Of a stretch of 64,000 bases of DNA, positions 43,676 to 51,297 are shown one piece after another. The position numbers were made by a program, and so were the translations under genes. The stretch comes from Streptomyces dioscori. Lineage in GTDB: Bacteria; Actinomycetota; Actinomycetes; Streptomycetales; Streptomycetaceae. The notes below the pieces were generated by a model. It saw only the letters and a program-made list of their open reading frames with translations, did not search any database and was not told the DNA's origin. Positions within the stretch are counted from its first letter, which is position 1. Every line of letters starts with the position of its first letter. The stretch spans positions 124,001-188,000 of the forward strand of contig NZ_KZ679052.1 in assembly GCF_003024195.1 (NCBI RefSeq), read 5' to 3'.

Positions 43676-43801
43676 CGGCACCGAAGCGTGTAGCGGCTAC
43701 GCCCACCACCCCGGAATCCGGGCGTAGCCGCTACACGCCACCCCTCCGCTACAGAAAACCCGCCGCTGACCTGCGATGTAGCGGCGTAGCGGATGTAGCG
43801 G
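43623..43801. repeat. Ten TGTAGCGG-type words: candidate replication origin of element 2
   Basis: TGTAGCGG at 43671, 43689, 43777 and 43794; inverted CCGCTACA at 43623, 43640, 43728 and 43746; variants CCGCTACG at 43632 and CGTAGCGG at 43785. The array overlaps the 3' end of the ATPase gene. GCGTAGCCGCTAC near 43723 forms part of a larger inverted repeat with TGTAGCGGCTACGC near 43689. Confidence 0.7.
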
Positions 43802-43856
43802 ACTTCTCAGGAGGGGGTCAGGACCCCCGACAGACTCCCTTGAAGGAGACCTTTCG

Positions 43857-44090
43857 ATGAGCATCGCTGCTGTCGACATCGCACCGCTCGCTGAGGCTGG
43901 TGACCTGGCCCCGGTTCTCCTGACCGTCGAAGAGGCCGCCCGCTGCCTCCGCGTCGGTCGCACCACCTGCTTCGCGCTCATCCGCACTGGAGAGCTGGAG
44001 TCCCTGACCATCGGTGGACTCCGGCGCGTCCCCGCCGACGCTCCGGCCGCCTACCTCGCACGTCGCCGCGCTGAGCAGCGCGCTGCCTGA
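43857..44090 (+). CDS. xis: Excisionase-like HTH protein (element 2)
   Basis: 77 residues; ATG 43857 after GAAGGAG. Same MerR/Xis helix-turn-helix as at 29265 (LLTVEEAARCLRVGRTTCFALIRTGELESL). Together with int it should direct excision through attL x attR. Confidence 0.88.
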   Translation: MSIAAVDIAPLAEAGDLAPVLLTVEEAARCLRVGRTTCFALIRTGELESLTIGGLRRVPADAPAAYLARRRAEQRAA

Positions 44091-44100
44091 TCGCCTCACA

Positions 44101-44135
44101 CCGGGACGCCACCTCGCCGCGAGGTGGCGTCCCGG
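44101..44135 (+). terminator. Hairpin between xis and int (element 2)
   Basis: 16-bp perfect stem with CCG loop followed by GTTGTTTCC, identical in stem to that at 29509. Confidence 0.8.
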
Positions 44136-44168
44136 GTTGTTTCCACACCAACTTGAAGGAGTCCGCCC

Positions 44169-45437
44169 GTGGCGGAGGACAAGAAGCGCACCCGGCAGCC
44201 CAACGGCCGGTCGTCCATCTACCAGAGCAAAGACGGCAAGTGGCACGGTCGCGTGACCGTCGGCATCCGTGACGACGGCAGGCCGGACCGCCGACACGTC
44301 GAACGCAAGACCCGCGCCGAAGTGACGTCCGCCGTGCGGGAGCTGGAGAAGCAGCGCGATAGCGGAACCATGCGCAAGGCGGGTCGGGCCTGGACCGTGG
44401 AGGCGTGGCTGACGCATTGGGTCGACACCATCGCGCCGCTCGCGGTCAACGAGAACACGATGGTCGGATACGGCGTTGCCGTGCGGAAGCACTTGATCCC
44501 TGCTCTCGGGGCCCATCGTCTCGACAAGCTTGGACCCGAGCACATCGAGCGTTTCTACGGGCGAATGCAGGCGGATGGCCGTCGTGCCGGCACGATTCAC
44601 CAGATCCATCGCACCTTCCGTACCTCGCTCAATGAGGCGGTCCGGCGTGGCCACCTCGCGATGAACCCCGTGCGGCTCGCCAAGGCACCGCGTCTACGGG
44701 AAGAGGAGGTGGAGCCGTACACCGTCGAAGAGGTACAGAGCCTCTTGCGTGCGGCTGACAACCGCCGGAACTCCGCGCGATGGGCTGTGGCGCTCTCTCT
44801 TGGACTCAGGCAGGGGGAAGCGCTCGGACTCAAGTGGGCTGATGTGGATCTGTCACGGGGCGTATTGATGGTCCGTCGGAGCCGCCGCCGACCGCGCTAC
44901 GCCCACGGATGCGGCGACACCTGCGGAAGGAAAGCCGGGTACTGCCCCCAGAGGCAGCGAACCAATCCGGAGACGGCCGATACGAAGTCTCGCGCGGGCC
45001 GACGGGCGGTCGGGCTGCCCTCACAGCTTGTGGACCTGTTGCGGACGCACCGGAGCAAGCAGGAGGCCGAACGCGCGGCGGCTGGCGACGACTGGACGGA
45101 ACAAGGCTGGCTCTTCGCGACGACGACCGGACGGGGCACCTCGCCCCGCACGGACTACGACGACTGGAAGGAGCTTCTCGACGACGCCAAGGTCCGAGAT
45201 GGCCGGTTGCACGACGCCCGCCACACTGCCGCCACGGTCCTGCTGATCCTCGGAGTCTCCGAGCGGGCGGTCATGGGACTCATGGGTTGGTCGACCACGG
45301 CCATGGCCGCGCGGTACCAACACATGGTGGACACGGTTCGGAACGAGGTTGCCGAACGCGTCGACGGACTCATCTGGAAGTCGCCCGGAGACCGACCGGA
45401 CGACGGTGACGCCGAGGCGCTCGTACCAGCCAACTGA
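44169..45437 (+). CDS. int: Tyrosine-recombinase integrase
   Basis: 422 residues from GTG 44169 (GAAGGAG upstream). An N-terminal AP2-like arm-binding region (GRSSIYQSKDGKWHGRVTVG) is followed by a SAM-like core-binding domain and the catalytic domain. Catalytic residues visible: Arg in SLGLRQGEALGL, HxxR in LHDARHTAA, Trp in the GWSTTAM position usually held by His, and Tyr in RYQHM. An inserted Cys-rich segment (HGCGDTCGRKAGYCPQRQ) probably binds zinc. Integrates into the 3' end of tRNA-Ser(CGA), about 1 kb to the right. Confidence 0.93.
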   Translation: MAEDKKRTRQPNGRSSIYQSKDGKWHGRVTVGIRDDGRPDRRHVERKTRAEVTSAVRELEKQRDSGTMRKAGRAWTVEAWLTHWVDTIAPLAVNENTMVGYGVAVRKHLIPALGAHRLDKLGPEHIERFYGRMQADGRRAGTIHQIHRTFRTSLNEAVRRGHLAMNPVRLAKAPRLREEEVEPYTVEEVQSLLRAADNRRNSARWAVALSLGLRQGEALGLKWADVDLSRGVLMVRRSRRRPRYAHGCGDTCGRKAGYCPQRQRTNPETADTKSRAGRRAVGLPSQLVDLLRTHRSKQEAERAAAGDDWTEQGWLFATTTGRGTSPRTDYDDWKELLDDAKVRDGRLHDARHTAATVLLILGVSERAVMGLMGWSTTAMAARYQHMVDTVRNEVAERVDGLIWKSPGDRPDDGDAEALVPAN

Positions 45438-45443
45438 CAGGAA

Positions 45444-45472
45444 CGGGGTGGCCGGTGATTGGCCACCCCGTG
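45444..45472. terminator. Bidirectional terminator after int
   Basis: 11-bp stem ACGGGGTGGCC with complement and a GGTGATT loop, between convergent int and the membrane protein gene. Confidence 0.8.
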
Positions 45473-45500
45473 TTCATTGGCGGTGTCTATCCACGCAGAG

Positions 45501-46322
45501 TTACCGCCGCCCGTCTGACTGCTGTATATCGGACCCATCAGGCATTGGATCGGAGGGTCCGCTGATCATCGCCTGTACAAGGATGCTCAAGATCTCTGCC
45601 CTGCGCTCTTCGCTCAATCCGGCATCAGTCACCAGCCGCTCTGCTGCGAGGTATCGGGAGAACTCCAAAGGCTGATCGAAGTAGGCCCGTAGATGCCCCG
45701 CCGCCGCTTCCTGGGACCTGATGAATGTCCGGCTCACATAGCCAGCCAGCGCAGCAGCGACGGTTCCGAGACCACCTGCGACGACACTGCCAGCCACGGT
45801 GCTGGCATTCAATGCAATGGTTACGAAGCCGAGGAGCAGGACGAACCCGAGCCCCATGGCGATCTGTGCGCTGAGGAAAGATCGCTTCGCCTGGCCGAGG
45901 GCAATGCCGTGGTAGTGGTCGAGGCGGCGATGTGTTACAACCCACAACTCAGAGAGCGTCAGGCGGGCTTGCCTCTGATCCAGGTCTCTGTTGACTCTGG
46001 TGTCGAGAGAGCCATCGGCCTCTTGGTCGGAGCTGGCGGGAGCGGAAGCTGAGCCTCGCAAGGCTTCTTCCAAGTCTTGCTCGGCTTCACGAACACGTTC
46101 ACGGCTCTCTGAACGTCGCGGGTCGCTCAAAGCCATGAACATCGCCGCTGCTAGGCCGAAGCACAGAACGCCCCCCACCGCCGCGAGCACCCAGTCGCTG
46201 GTAGTTGGGGAGCCATCCAGGGTGTCGTACCTCAGGGCCACGAACCACGCGCCAGTGAAACCGATGCCCGGGATCCATCGAAGAATCTGGTTGGGCCGAA
46301 CGCGGGGTTCTCTGTCTGCCAT
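45501..46322 (-). CDS. Membrane protein resembling TRADD-N-associated transmembrane proteins, element 2 cargo
   Basis: 273 residues from ATG 46322. Two N-terminal helices (about 12-30 and 40-62) are followed by an acidic coiled segment, then LSELWVVTHRRLDHYHGIALGQAKRSFLSAQIAMGLGFVLLLGFVTIAL and a second helix pair with GSVVAGGLGTVAAALAGYVSRTF. The W..THxRLDxYHxIAxxQAxxSFxxAQ pattern is the one I recall from TRADD-N-associated membrane domain proteins, predicted components of bacterial conflict systems. Located between int and attR, the slot filled by a DUF4145 gene in element 1. Confidence 0.65.
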   Translation of the reverse strand: MADREPRVRPNQILRWIPGIGFTGAWFVALRYDTLDGSPTTSDWVLAAVGGVLCFGLAAAMFMALSDPRRSESRERVREAEQDLEEALRGSASAPASSDQEADGSLDTRVNRDLDQRQARLTLSELWVVTHRRLDHYHGIALGQAKRSFLSAQIAMGLGFVLLLGFVTIALNASTVAGSVVAGGLGTVAAALAGYVSRTFIRSQEAAAGHLRAYFDQPLEFSRYLAAERLVTDAGLSEERRAEILSILVQAMISGPSDPMPDGSDIQQSDGRR

Positions 46323-46370
46323 GAGTGGTCAGCATGGTAAATCGACGGAGGCGTGTCCACAGAGATGGGC

Positions 46371-46393
46371 AACTGAGACGGGAACTGAGACGG
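46371..46393 (+). promoter_or_regulatory. Candidate integrase arm sites, right end of element 2
   Basis: AACTGAGACGG at 46371 and again at 46383, a 12-bp step, 10 bp from the terminator and about 50 bp from the core. Confidence 0.5.
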
Positions 46394-46396
46394 AAT

Positions 46397-46439
46397 GTAG
46401 ATGAGGGGCCCGGTCCAGTGGACCGGGCCCCTCATCTAC
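46397..46439 (-). terminator. Terminator of tRNA-Ser(CGA)
   Basis: Perfect 20-bp stem from GTAGATGAGG to its complement with AGT loop, directly 3' of the tRNA on the minus strand. The inner 14-bp stem is repeated at 31747-31777. Confidence 0.85.
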
Positions 46440-46442
46440 CTG

Positions 46443-46527
46443 CGGTAGCGGAGGGATTTGAACCCTCGGTGACTTGCGCCACACTCGCTTTCGAGGCGAG
46501 CTCCTTCGGCCGCTCGGACACGCTACC
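46443..46527 (-). tRNA. tRNA-Ser(CGA), intact; attR of element 2
   Basis: On the minus strand, acceptor GGTAGCG pairs with CGCTACC; anticodon stem CTCGC/GCGAG encloses CTCGAAA, anticodon CGA (UCG codon). Long variable arm present; T-arm GAGGGTTCAAATCCCTC. CCA not encoded. Bases 46441-46496 are the copy of the att core, so the 3' half of the functional gene is supplied by the element. Confidence 0.95.
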
Positions 46528-46570
46528 GAGAGAGATCCTAGCCCAAGATGGGCCGTGCTCGGAAATCGGT

Positions 46571-47002
46571 TCAGCGGCTCCTGAAGAACTCCGTGAGCAG
46601 CCGGGCGCACTCCTCGTCGAGCACTCCGGCGATCACTTCGGGCCGGTGGTTGAGCCGGCGGTCCCGTACGACGTCCCAGAGGGAGCCGGCCGCGCCCGCC
46701 TTCTCGTCCCGGGCGCCGTAGACGACCCGGTCCACACGGGACTGGACGAGCGCTCCGGCGCACATCGTGCACGGTTCGAGGGTGACGACGAGCGTGCAGC
46801 CGGTGAGCCGCCACTCCCCGGTCCTCGCGGCGGCCCGGCGGATCGCCAGCACCTCGGCGTGGGCGGTCGGGTCACCGGCCGCCTCACGCTCGTTGTGCCC
46901 GGTGGCGAGCACCGTCGTGCCGTCCGGGGCCAGCACCACGGCGCCGACGGGTACGTCCCCGCCGCGGCCCGCGAGTCCGGCCTGCTCCAGGGCGAGCCGC
47001 AT
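46571..47002 (-). CDS. tadA: tRNA adenosine(34) deaminase TadA
   Basis: 143 residues. Zinc and catalytic motifs are HAE (THAEVLAIRRA) and PCTMC (TLEPCTMCAGAL), with the TadA sequence RVDRVVYGARDEKAGAAGS. It converts A34 to inosine in tRNA-Arg(ACG), present at 7433. ATG 47002 is the only canonical start, but the same frame continues upstream without a stop through DPVRDPWRPA and a Pro-Val repeat up to 47130; homologues often begin near this DPW, so the true N-terminus is uncertain. Confidence 0.9.
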   Translation of the reverse strand: MRLALEQAGLAGRGGDVPVGAVVLAPDGTTVLATGHNEREAAGDPTAHAEVLAIRRAAARTGEWRLTGCTLVVTLEPCTMCAGALVQSRVDRVVYGARDEKAGAAGSLWDVVRDRRLNHRPEVIAGVLDEECARLLTEFFRSR

Positions 47003-47130
47003 CGCGGGCCGCCAGGGATCGCGTACGGGATCTTCTACGGATACGGCCTCGGATACGGGGACTGGTACAGGTACGGGAACCGGTACGGGACCGTCGGCGG
47101 GGTCCTGTTCCTCCTGCGTGTTCGACGGAG

Positions 47131-47685
47131 TCAGCGGACGGTCTCCAGGACCTCTGCCGCTCCGAGGACCTCGGCGATCTCGCCGAGTGCGTCGGTGCTG
47201 TCCAGGGCCAGCAACTCCTTCTCGCTCACACCGAGATCGGTGAGGACCTCGCGGTCTCCGATGGGTCCGGACGGCACGGTCTCACCCTTGGAGGTGGTGC
47301 CGACGTCGTCCTCTTCGTCGTCGTCGGTCTCGTCCTCGGGTTCACCGTCCTCCGTGCCGTCGAGGTCGAGGGAGTCCAGGTCGGCGACATCGTCGTCGCC
47401 GGGCTCCCGTCCGAGCAGTTCGTCCGTGAGCAGGATCTCGCCGTACGAACTGCGGGCCGCGGCCGCGCCGTCCGAGACGTAGATGCGAGGGTCCTCCTCG
47501 CCGTCCACGCGGACGACTCCGAACCACGCGTCCTCCTGCTCGATGAAGACGAGCACCGTGTCGTCGTCGACCGAGGCTTCGCGGGCCAGGTCGGCTAGAT
47601 CCGACAGGGTCTCCACATCGTCGAGCTCTGTGTCGCTCGCTTCCCACCCGTCTTCGGTGCGCGCGAGCAGTGCGGCGAAGTACAC
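47131..47685 (-). CDS. tRNA-adenosine-deaminase-associated protein
   Basis: 184 residues, GTG 47685 after GGGAGAG. Acidic throughout; MYFAALLARTEDGWEASDTELDDVETLSDLADLARE and VFIEQEDAWFGVVRVDGEEDPRIYVSD are the conserved N-terminal part of a family always found upstream of tadA in actinobacteria. The middle (DLDSLDLDGTEDGEPEDETDDDEEDD) is a disordered acidic run. Partner function with TadA is inferred from linkage only. Confidence 0.8.
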   Translation of the reverse strand: MYFAALLARTEDGWEASDTELDDVETLSDLADLAREASVDDDTVLVFIEQEDAWFGVVRVDGEEDPRIYVSDGAAAARSSYGEILLTDELLGREPGDDDVADLDSLDLDGTEDGEPEDETDDDEEDDVGTTSKGETVPSGPIGDREVLTDLGVSEKELLALDSTDALGEIAEVLGAAEVLETVR

Positions 47686-49016
47686 CGTGACTCTCCCACT
47701 GGTCCTAGGCGTGCCGGTTGGGGATCCCCCCGGCGGAGGTTGTGGGCGGGGGGTACGTGCTCCGAGCCCCGCCCACTCGGAATCGTGGCAGAAACAGAGC
47801 GTTCAGGAGAGGTCTTCGGCTCGCTGTGTCCCGGTCGCGTTCCCACGCCCGGTCGCGTGGCGCGTGCGTCACGCCGCCGCATGGCCTCACCTGGGCGCCC
47901 GGCGCCCACCGACAGCGGGATCGTACGCCGCCGCACCCCGGCTTCGTACGCGCCTGCCCGACCGCTGCCCGGCGGGTCGCACGGCGATGCCCCTACGGAC
48001 GGCTCGGCGAACGGCCCCGGGGCTGGTCGGACGCACTCAACCGACCATCCGGGCCCGCGCGTCCCGGGTCCTGCGCGCATCCGGGCCCGCGCGCCCTGGG
48101 TCCTGCGCGCATCCGGGCTCGTCCGTCCCGGCTCCTGCGGGCAGTCGGGCCTGCCCGCGCCGGGTTCTGCGCGCAGTCGGGCCTGCCCGCGCCGGGTCCT
48201 GCGGGTAGTCAGGTCTGCCCGTCCCGGGGCCTGCGGGCAGTCGGGCCATGCGCTCCGACGCCAGCGGCTCGCCCGCCGACGGGCTCCCACCCGGCCCGCC
48301 GCCCGGCCGGCCCGCCGCCGGGTCTGCCTGCCACCCGGCGGGCTGCGGGTGGTGGGGCGTGCGTCTGGTTTGCGCGGCGCGCGTCGCGGCGAGGGCTGTC
48401 GGCGGTGGGGCGTCCGGCCTGTCCGTCACCCCGGCGACGGCTGCCAACGGTGGGGCATCCGCCCGGCTTGCGCGGCGCGCGGCGGTTGCTGCCGGTGGCG
48501 GGCACTCGCCCCTGCCGCCGCATTGCGGTGTCGCCAGCCAGCCTGTGGCCGCACGCCGACGGGCATCCACTTGCGGCTACCGGCGGTGCCTGACCGCACC
48601 TCCGTTGGTCGGCGCTTGAGCTTCCGGCCCACGGCGGCGGGCCGAGTGGCGTCCGGGCGATGGCTGCCCACCGGGCGGAATCGCGGGCTGTGGCTGCCGA
48701 CCAGGCCGGCGCTGGCCCGCGGCTGCCCGCAGTGCGGCGCGCTTGTGTCTGCTGGCCGTGCGAGGGCCCGCACGCCGTTGATCGGCGCTGTAAGCGGGTC
48801 TCGGGCGGCGGCCGTACCGGCGTTCAGCCCGAGCGGGTCAGCGGTGGGCTCCCGGGCCTGCGGCTGTCGGCCGTGCCGGTGGCCGGTCCGTGGCTGCCCC
48901 GGTGTGCGCATCCGGTTCGCGGTGGTGGGCCGTGGCGGTGCGTCGGGTGCGGGGGCGTCGGGTGCGGGGGCGTCGAGGTGGCGCTGTCGGCCGCGGGGTC
49001 GTCATGGCGGTCGGGA
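47686..49016. other. 1.33-kb gene-poor region with 32-bp tandem repeats
   Basis: Long frames exist on both strands but all are Arg/Pro/Ala-rich, lack recognisable domains and change composition with the repeats, so I support no gene. A 10-bp stem hairpin (47742-47776) lies near the left edge. From 48054 to 48246 about six imperfect copies of a 32-bp unit (CCTGCCCGCGCCGGGTCCTG start) follow one another. The rest has scattered GTGGGGC and CGGCTGC motifs. Confidence 0.55.
48054..48246. repeat. 32-bp imperfect tandem repeat, about six copies
   Basis: Successive CCTGCCCG units start at 48150 and 48182, fixing the period at 32 bp; flanking copies diverge in the first third. Period is not a multiple of three, arguing against a coding origin. 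Confidence 0.85.
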
Positions 49017-49199
49017 CTACCAGCGGAACGTGCGCATGCGCATCGCGTGGCGCAGGCGGGCCGTTTTCGCTCGGCGCGGCTGCACCCTGTCGCGCAGCTC
49101 GCGTGCCTCCGTGAGTTCTCGCAGGAACTGGGCCCTGCGCCTGCGGCGCTGCGCGTCGCTCTCCAGGTCTTCCCGGTTCTGTCGCTCCGGGTCCGGCAT
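49017..49199 (-). CDS. Small basic protein
   Basis: 60 residues from ATG 49199 with GGGGGT upstream; GTG 49229 would add ten residues. Very basic and helical (RRRRRAQFLRELTEARELRDRVQPRRAKTARLRHAMRMRTFRW). I know no function; the compact, biased composition resembles conserved small Streptomyces proteins near upp. Confidence 0.6.
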   Translation of the reverse strand: MPDPERQNREDLESDAQRRRRRAQFLRELTEARELRDRVQPRRAKTARLRHAMRMRTFRW

Positions 49200-49351
49200 C
49201 GGCAACACCCCCAGTTCGGTCACTCCCACTTTCCCCCCGACGGGCGGTTTGATGCCAGCGGAGGTTTGCGCGGTGGCATCGGCGAAGTGTTCCCGACCCA
49301 GGTGGCGACGGGCGACGGGCGCCCTGGACGGGCCCGGATACCCTGGGGGAC

Positions 49352-49987
49352 ATGCGTCTCCACGTCGTCGACCACCCCCTGGTCGCTCATAAGCTCACCA
49401 CGCTGCGCGACCGCCGCACCGACTCCCCGACCTTCCGCCGGCTCGCCGACGAGCTGGTCACCCTGCTCGCCTACGAGGCCACGCGGGACGTGCGCACCGA
49501 ACAGGTCGACATCGAGACCCCGGTGTCCGCCACCACGGGCGTCAAGCTGTCCTACCCGCGCCCCCTGGTCGTACCGATCCTGCGAGCCGGCCTCGGCATG
49601 CTCGACGGCATGGTGCGTCTGCTGCCGACCGCCGAGGTGGGTTTCCTCGGCATGATCCGCGACGAGGAGACGCTCCAGGCGTCCACATACGCGACCCGTA
49701 TGCCGGAGGACCTCTCCGGGCGCCAGGTGTACGTCCTGGACCCGATGCTGGCCACGGGCGGCACCCTCGTCGCGGCGATCCAGGAGCTGATCAAGCGCGG
49801 CGCGGACGACGTGACGGCCGTGGTCCTGCTCGCCGCCCCCGAGGGCGTCGAGGTCATGGAGCGTGACCTCGCGGGCGCCCCCGTCACGGTCGTGACCGCG
49901 TCGGTCGACGAGCGCCTGAACGAGCACGGCTACATCGTCCCGGGCCTGGGCGACGCGGGCGACCGTATGTACGGCGCGGCCGAATAA
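49352..49987 (+). CDS. upp: Uracil phosphoribosyltransferase
   Basis: 211 residues from ATG 49352 with TGGGGGA just upstream. Type I PRTase fold: flexible-loop region near residues 75-90, VYVLDPMLATGGT as the PRPP-binding motif, and YIVPGLGDAGDRMYG at the C-terminus as uracil-binding loop, all diagnostic of Upp. It converts uracil and PRPP to UMP in pyrimidine salvage. Length is standard for the family. Confidence 0.96.
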   Translation: MRLHVVDHPLVAHKLTTLRDRRTDSPTFRRLADELVTLLAYEATRDVRTEQVDIETPVSATTGVKLSYPRPLVVPILRAGLGMLDGMVRLLPTAEVGFLGMIRDEETLQASTYATRMPEDLSGRQVYVLDPMLATGGTLVAAIQELIKRGADDVTAVVLLAAPEGVEVMERDLAGAPVTVVTASVDERLNEHGYIVPGLGDAGDRMYGAAE

Positions 49988-50047
49988 CCGGCCCGACCGG
50001 ACCGCCTTCTGTGACGGTCCTTGTCGGTCCTCCGCAGCAGCTCTTCC

Positions 50048-50686
50048 TCAGCAGTCCTTCTTCGTGGAGGGCGCCGGTTCGGGCCTGGCCAGTGCGGTCA
50101 GTGCCTTGTCGGCGTCCTCTTTCGTCGTCAGGGCCTTATAGGCCTTGCCGAGGATCAGGTCGACCTCCGCGGGCCTGGCCCGGGTGTCGGTCTTCAGCTC
50201 GGCGCCGGCGAGCTGGGTCGCGAGGACGGGCAGGGCCGCGTCGGCGGCAGCCTTCGCGCCGAGCACGATGCCGGGCCCGTCGACCTTCTTGTCGTACGCC
50301 TTGGTCGCGTTGCCCACCTCGCCGATCTTGAAGCCGCGCTTCTTCAGCGCGTCCGCGGTGTCCTTGGCGAGGCCCTTGCGGGCCGTGGCGTTGAGGACGT
50401 TCACGGTGATCCGGCCGGGCTCGGGCAGGGCCTTGACCGGCTTCGCGGAAGGCGAAGGGGACGTCTTGCAGCCCGGTGCCGATCCCGCCGCGGACGCCTT
50501 GTCGCCGCCGCCCGTGAAGACGTCGATGAGCTGCAGGGTTCCCCAGCCGGCCAGTCCGAGTGCGGTGACGGAGGCGGCGACCGCGAGCACGATCCTGCGG
50601 CGCCCCCGGTTTCTGCGCATCCGTGGGTACTTGTCCCCCGTGATCCGGTACTGGCCGCCCATGCCAGGGGGAGTGAGCATGCTCAT
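50048..50686 (-). CDS. LytR C-terminal-domain envelope protein
   Basis: 212 residues. A cytoplasmic basic N-terminus (RMRRNRGRRR) leads to one membrane helix (IVLAVAASVTALGLAGWGTLQLI). Outside is a Ser/Pro linker and a LytR_C domain (ITVNVLNATARKGLAKDTADALKKRGFKIGEVGNA ... LILGKAYKAL). Likely acts at the cell wall. ATG 50686 used; ATG 50680 is possible. Confidence 0.85.
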   Translation of the reverse strand: MSMLTPPGMGGQYRITGDKYPRMRRNRGRRRIVLAVAASVTALGLAGWGTLQLIDVFTGGGDKASAAGSAPGCKTSPSPSAKPVKALPEPGRITVNVLNATARKGLAKDTADALKKRGFKIGEVGNATKAYDKKVDGPGIVLGAKAAADAALPVLATQLAGAELKTDTRARPAEVDLILGKAYKALTTKEDADKALTALARPEPAPSTKKDC

Positions 50687-50827
50687 GGGCGCAGCGTAGT
50701 GCGCCGAAGCGACGATGCCTACTAGATGATCATTGACCGGGGCTCAGTCCAACCCAAAAGGGCCAACCCGGGCAGGCGTCACCCGCCCAGGGGTGGACCG
50801 GTCCGGGCGAAGGGAGGAACGAGGAAC

Positions 50828-51124
50828 TCAGTCCAGTTCGAGGACGCGGGCGTGGAGCACCTGGCGCTGCTGGAGCGCGGCGCGGACGGCGCGGTGCAGG
50901 CCGTCCTCCAGGTACAGGTCGCCCTGCCACTTCACGACGTGTGCGAAGAGGTCGCCGTAGAACGTGGAGTCCTCGGCGAGCAGCGTTTCCAAGTCGAGCT
51001 GGCCCTTGGTCGTCACCAACTGATCGAGGCGGACCGGGCGCGGCGCGACATCCGCCCACTGCCGGGTGCTTTCCCGGCCGTGGTCGGGGTACGGCCGTCC
51101 GTTTCCGATGCGCTTGAAGATCAC
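50828..51124 (-). CDS. Small conserved protein with ParB-like core
   Basis: 98 residues from GTG 51124. VRLDQLVTTKGQLDLETLLAEDSTFYGDLFAHVVKWQGDLYLEDGLHRAVRAALQQRQVLHARV shows the order strand, helix, DGxHRxxAA motif and strand seen in ParB/Srx-fold proteins. I recall homologues being labelled VapB-type antitoxins in databases, but no toxin gene is adjacent. Function unknown. Confidence 0.65.
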   Translation of the reverse strand: MIFKRIGNGRPYPDHGRESTRQWADVAPRPVRLDQLVTTKGQLDLETLLAEDSTFYGDLFAHVVKWQGDLYLEDGLHRAVRAALQQRQVLHARVLELD

Positions 51125-51297
51125 ACGGAAAGCCTACCGGCCAAGAGCTTCCGGGCGCAGCCATGGCGCCGGAGTGCGACGCTGGAAATGACGTCGTAAA
51201 TATGGGCAAACCGGTAATTCTCCCAGATCACCCGTTCATGATCCGTTAGGAAACGGCCCGAGAACGGTCTCGGGAAACCCGGAAACAGGGGCCTGAA

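Larger units (their letters stand above)
31785..46496 (+). mobile_element. Complete AICE (element 2) integrated in tRNA-Ser(CGA)
   Basis: About 14.7 kb bounded by the 56-bp direct repeat. It encodes integrase and excisionase at the right end, a replication block (prim-pol, DUF3631 ATPase, repeat array), TraB-type DNA translocase with spread-like membrane proteins, and accessory genes (HTH + PP2C, PycTM-like, C5-methyltransferase, DUF6082-like, TRADD-N-associated-like). This is the architecture of actinomycete elements transferred as double-stranded DNA by a single FtsK-like protein. All core modules appear intact. Confidence 0.85.

Noticed and set aside
47740..49392. A 550-codon rightward open frame before upp
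   Set aside because: Composition follows the DNA repeats, no domain is visible, it overlaps the small basic protein gene and reads into upp.
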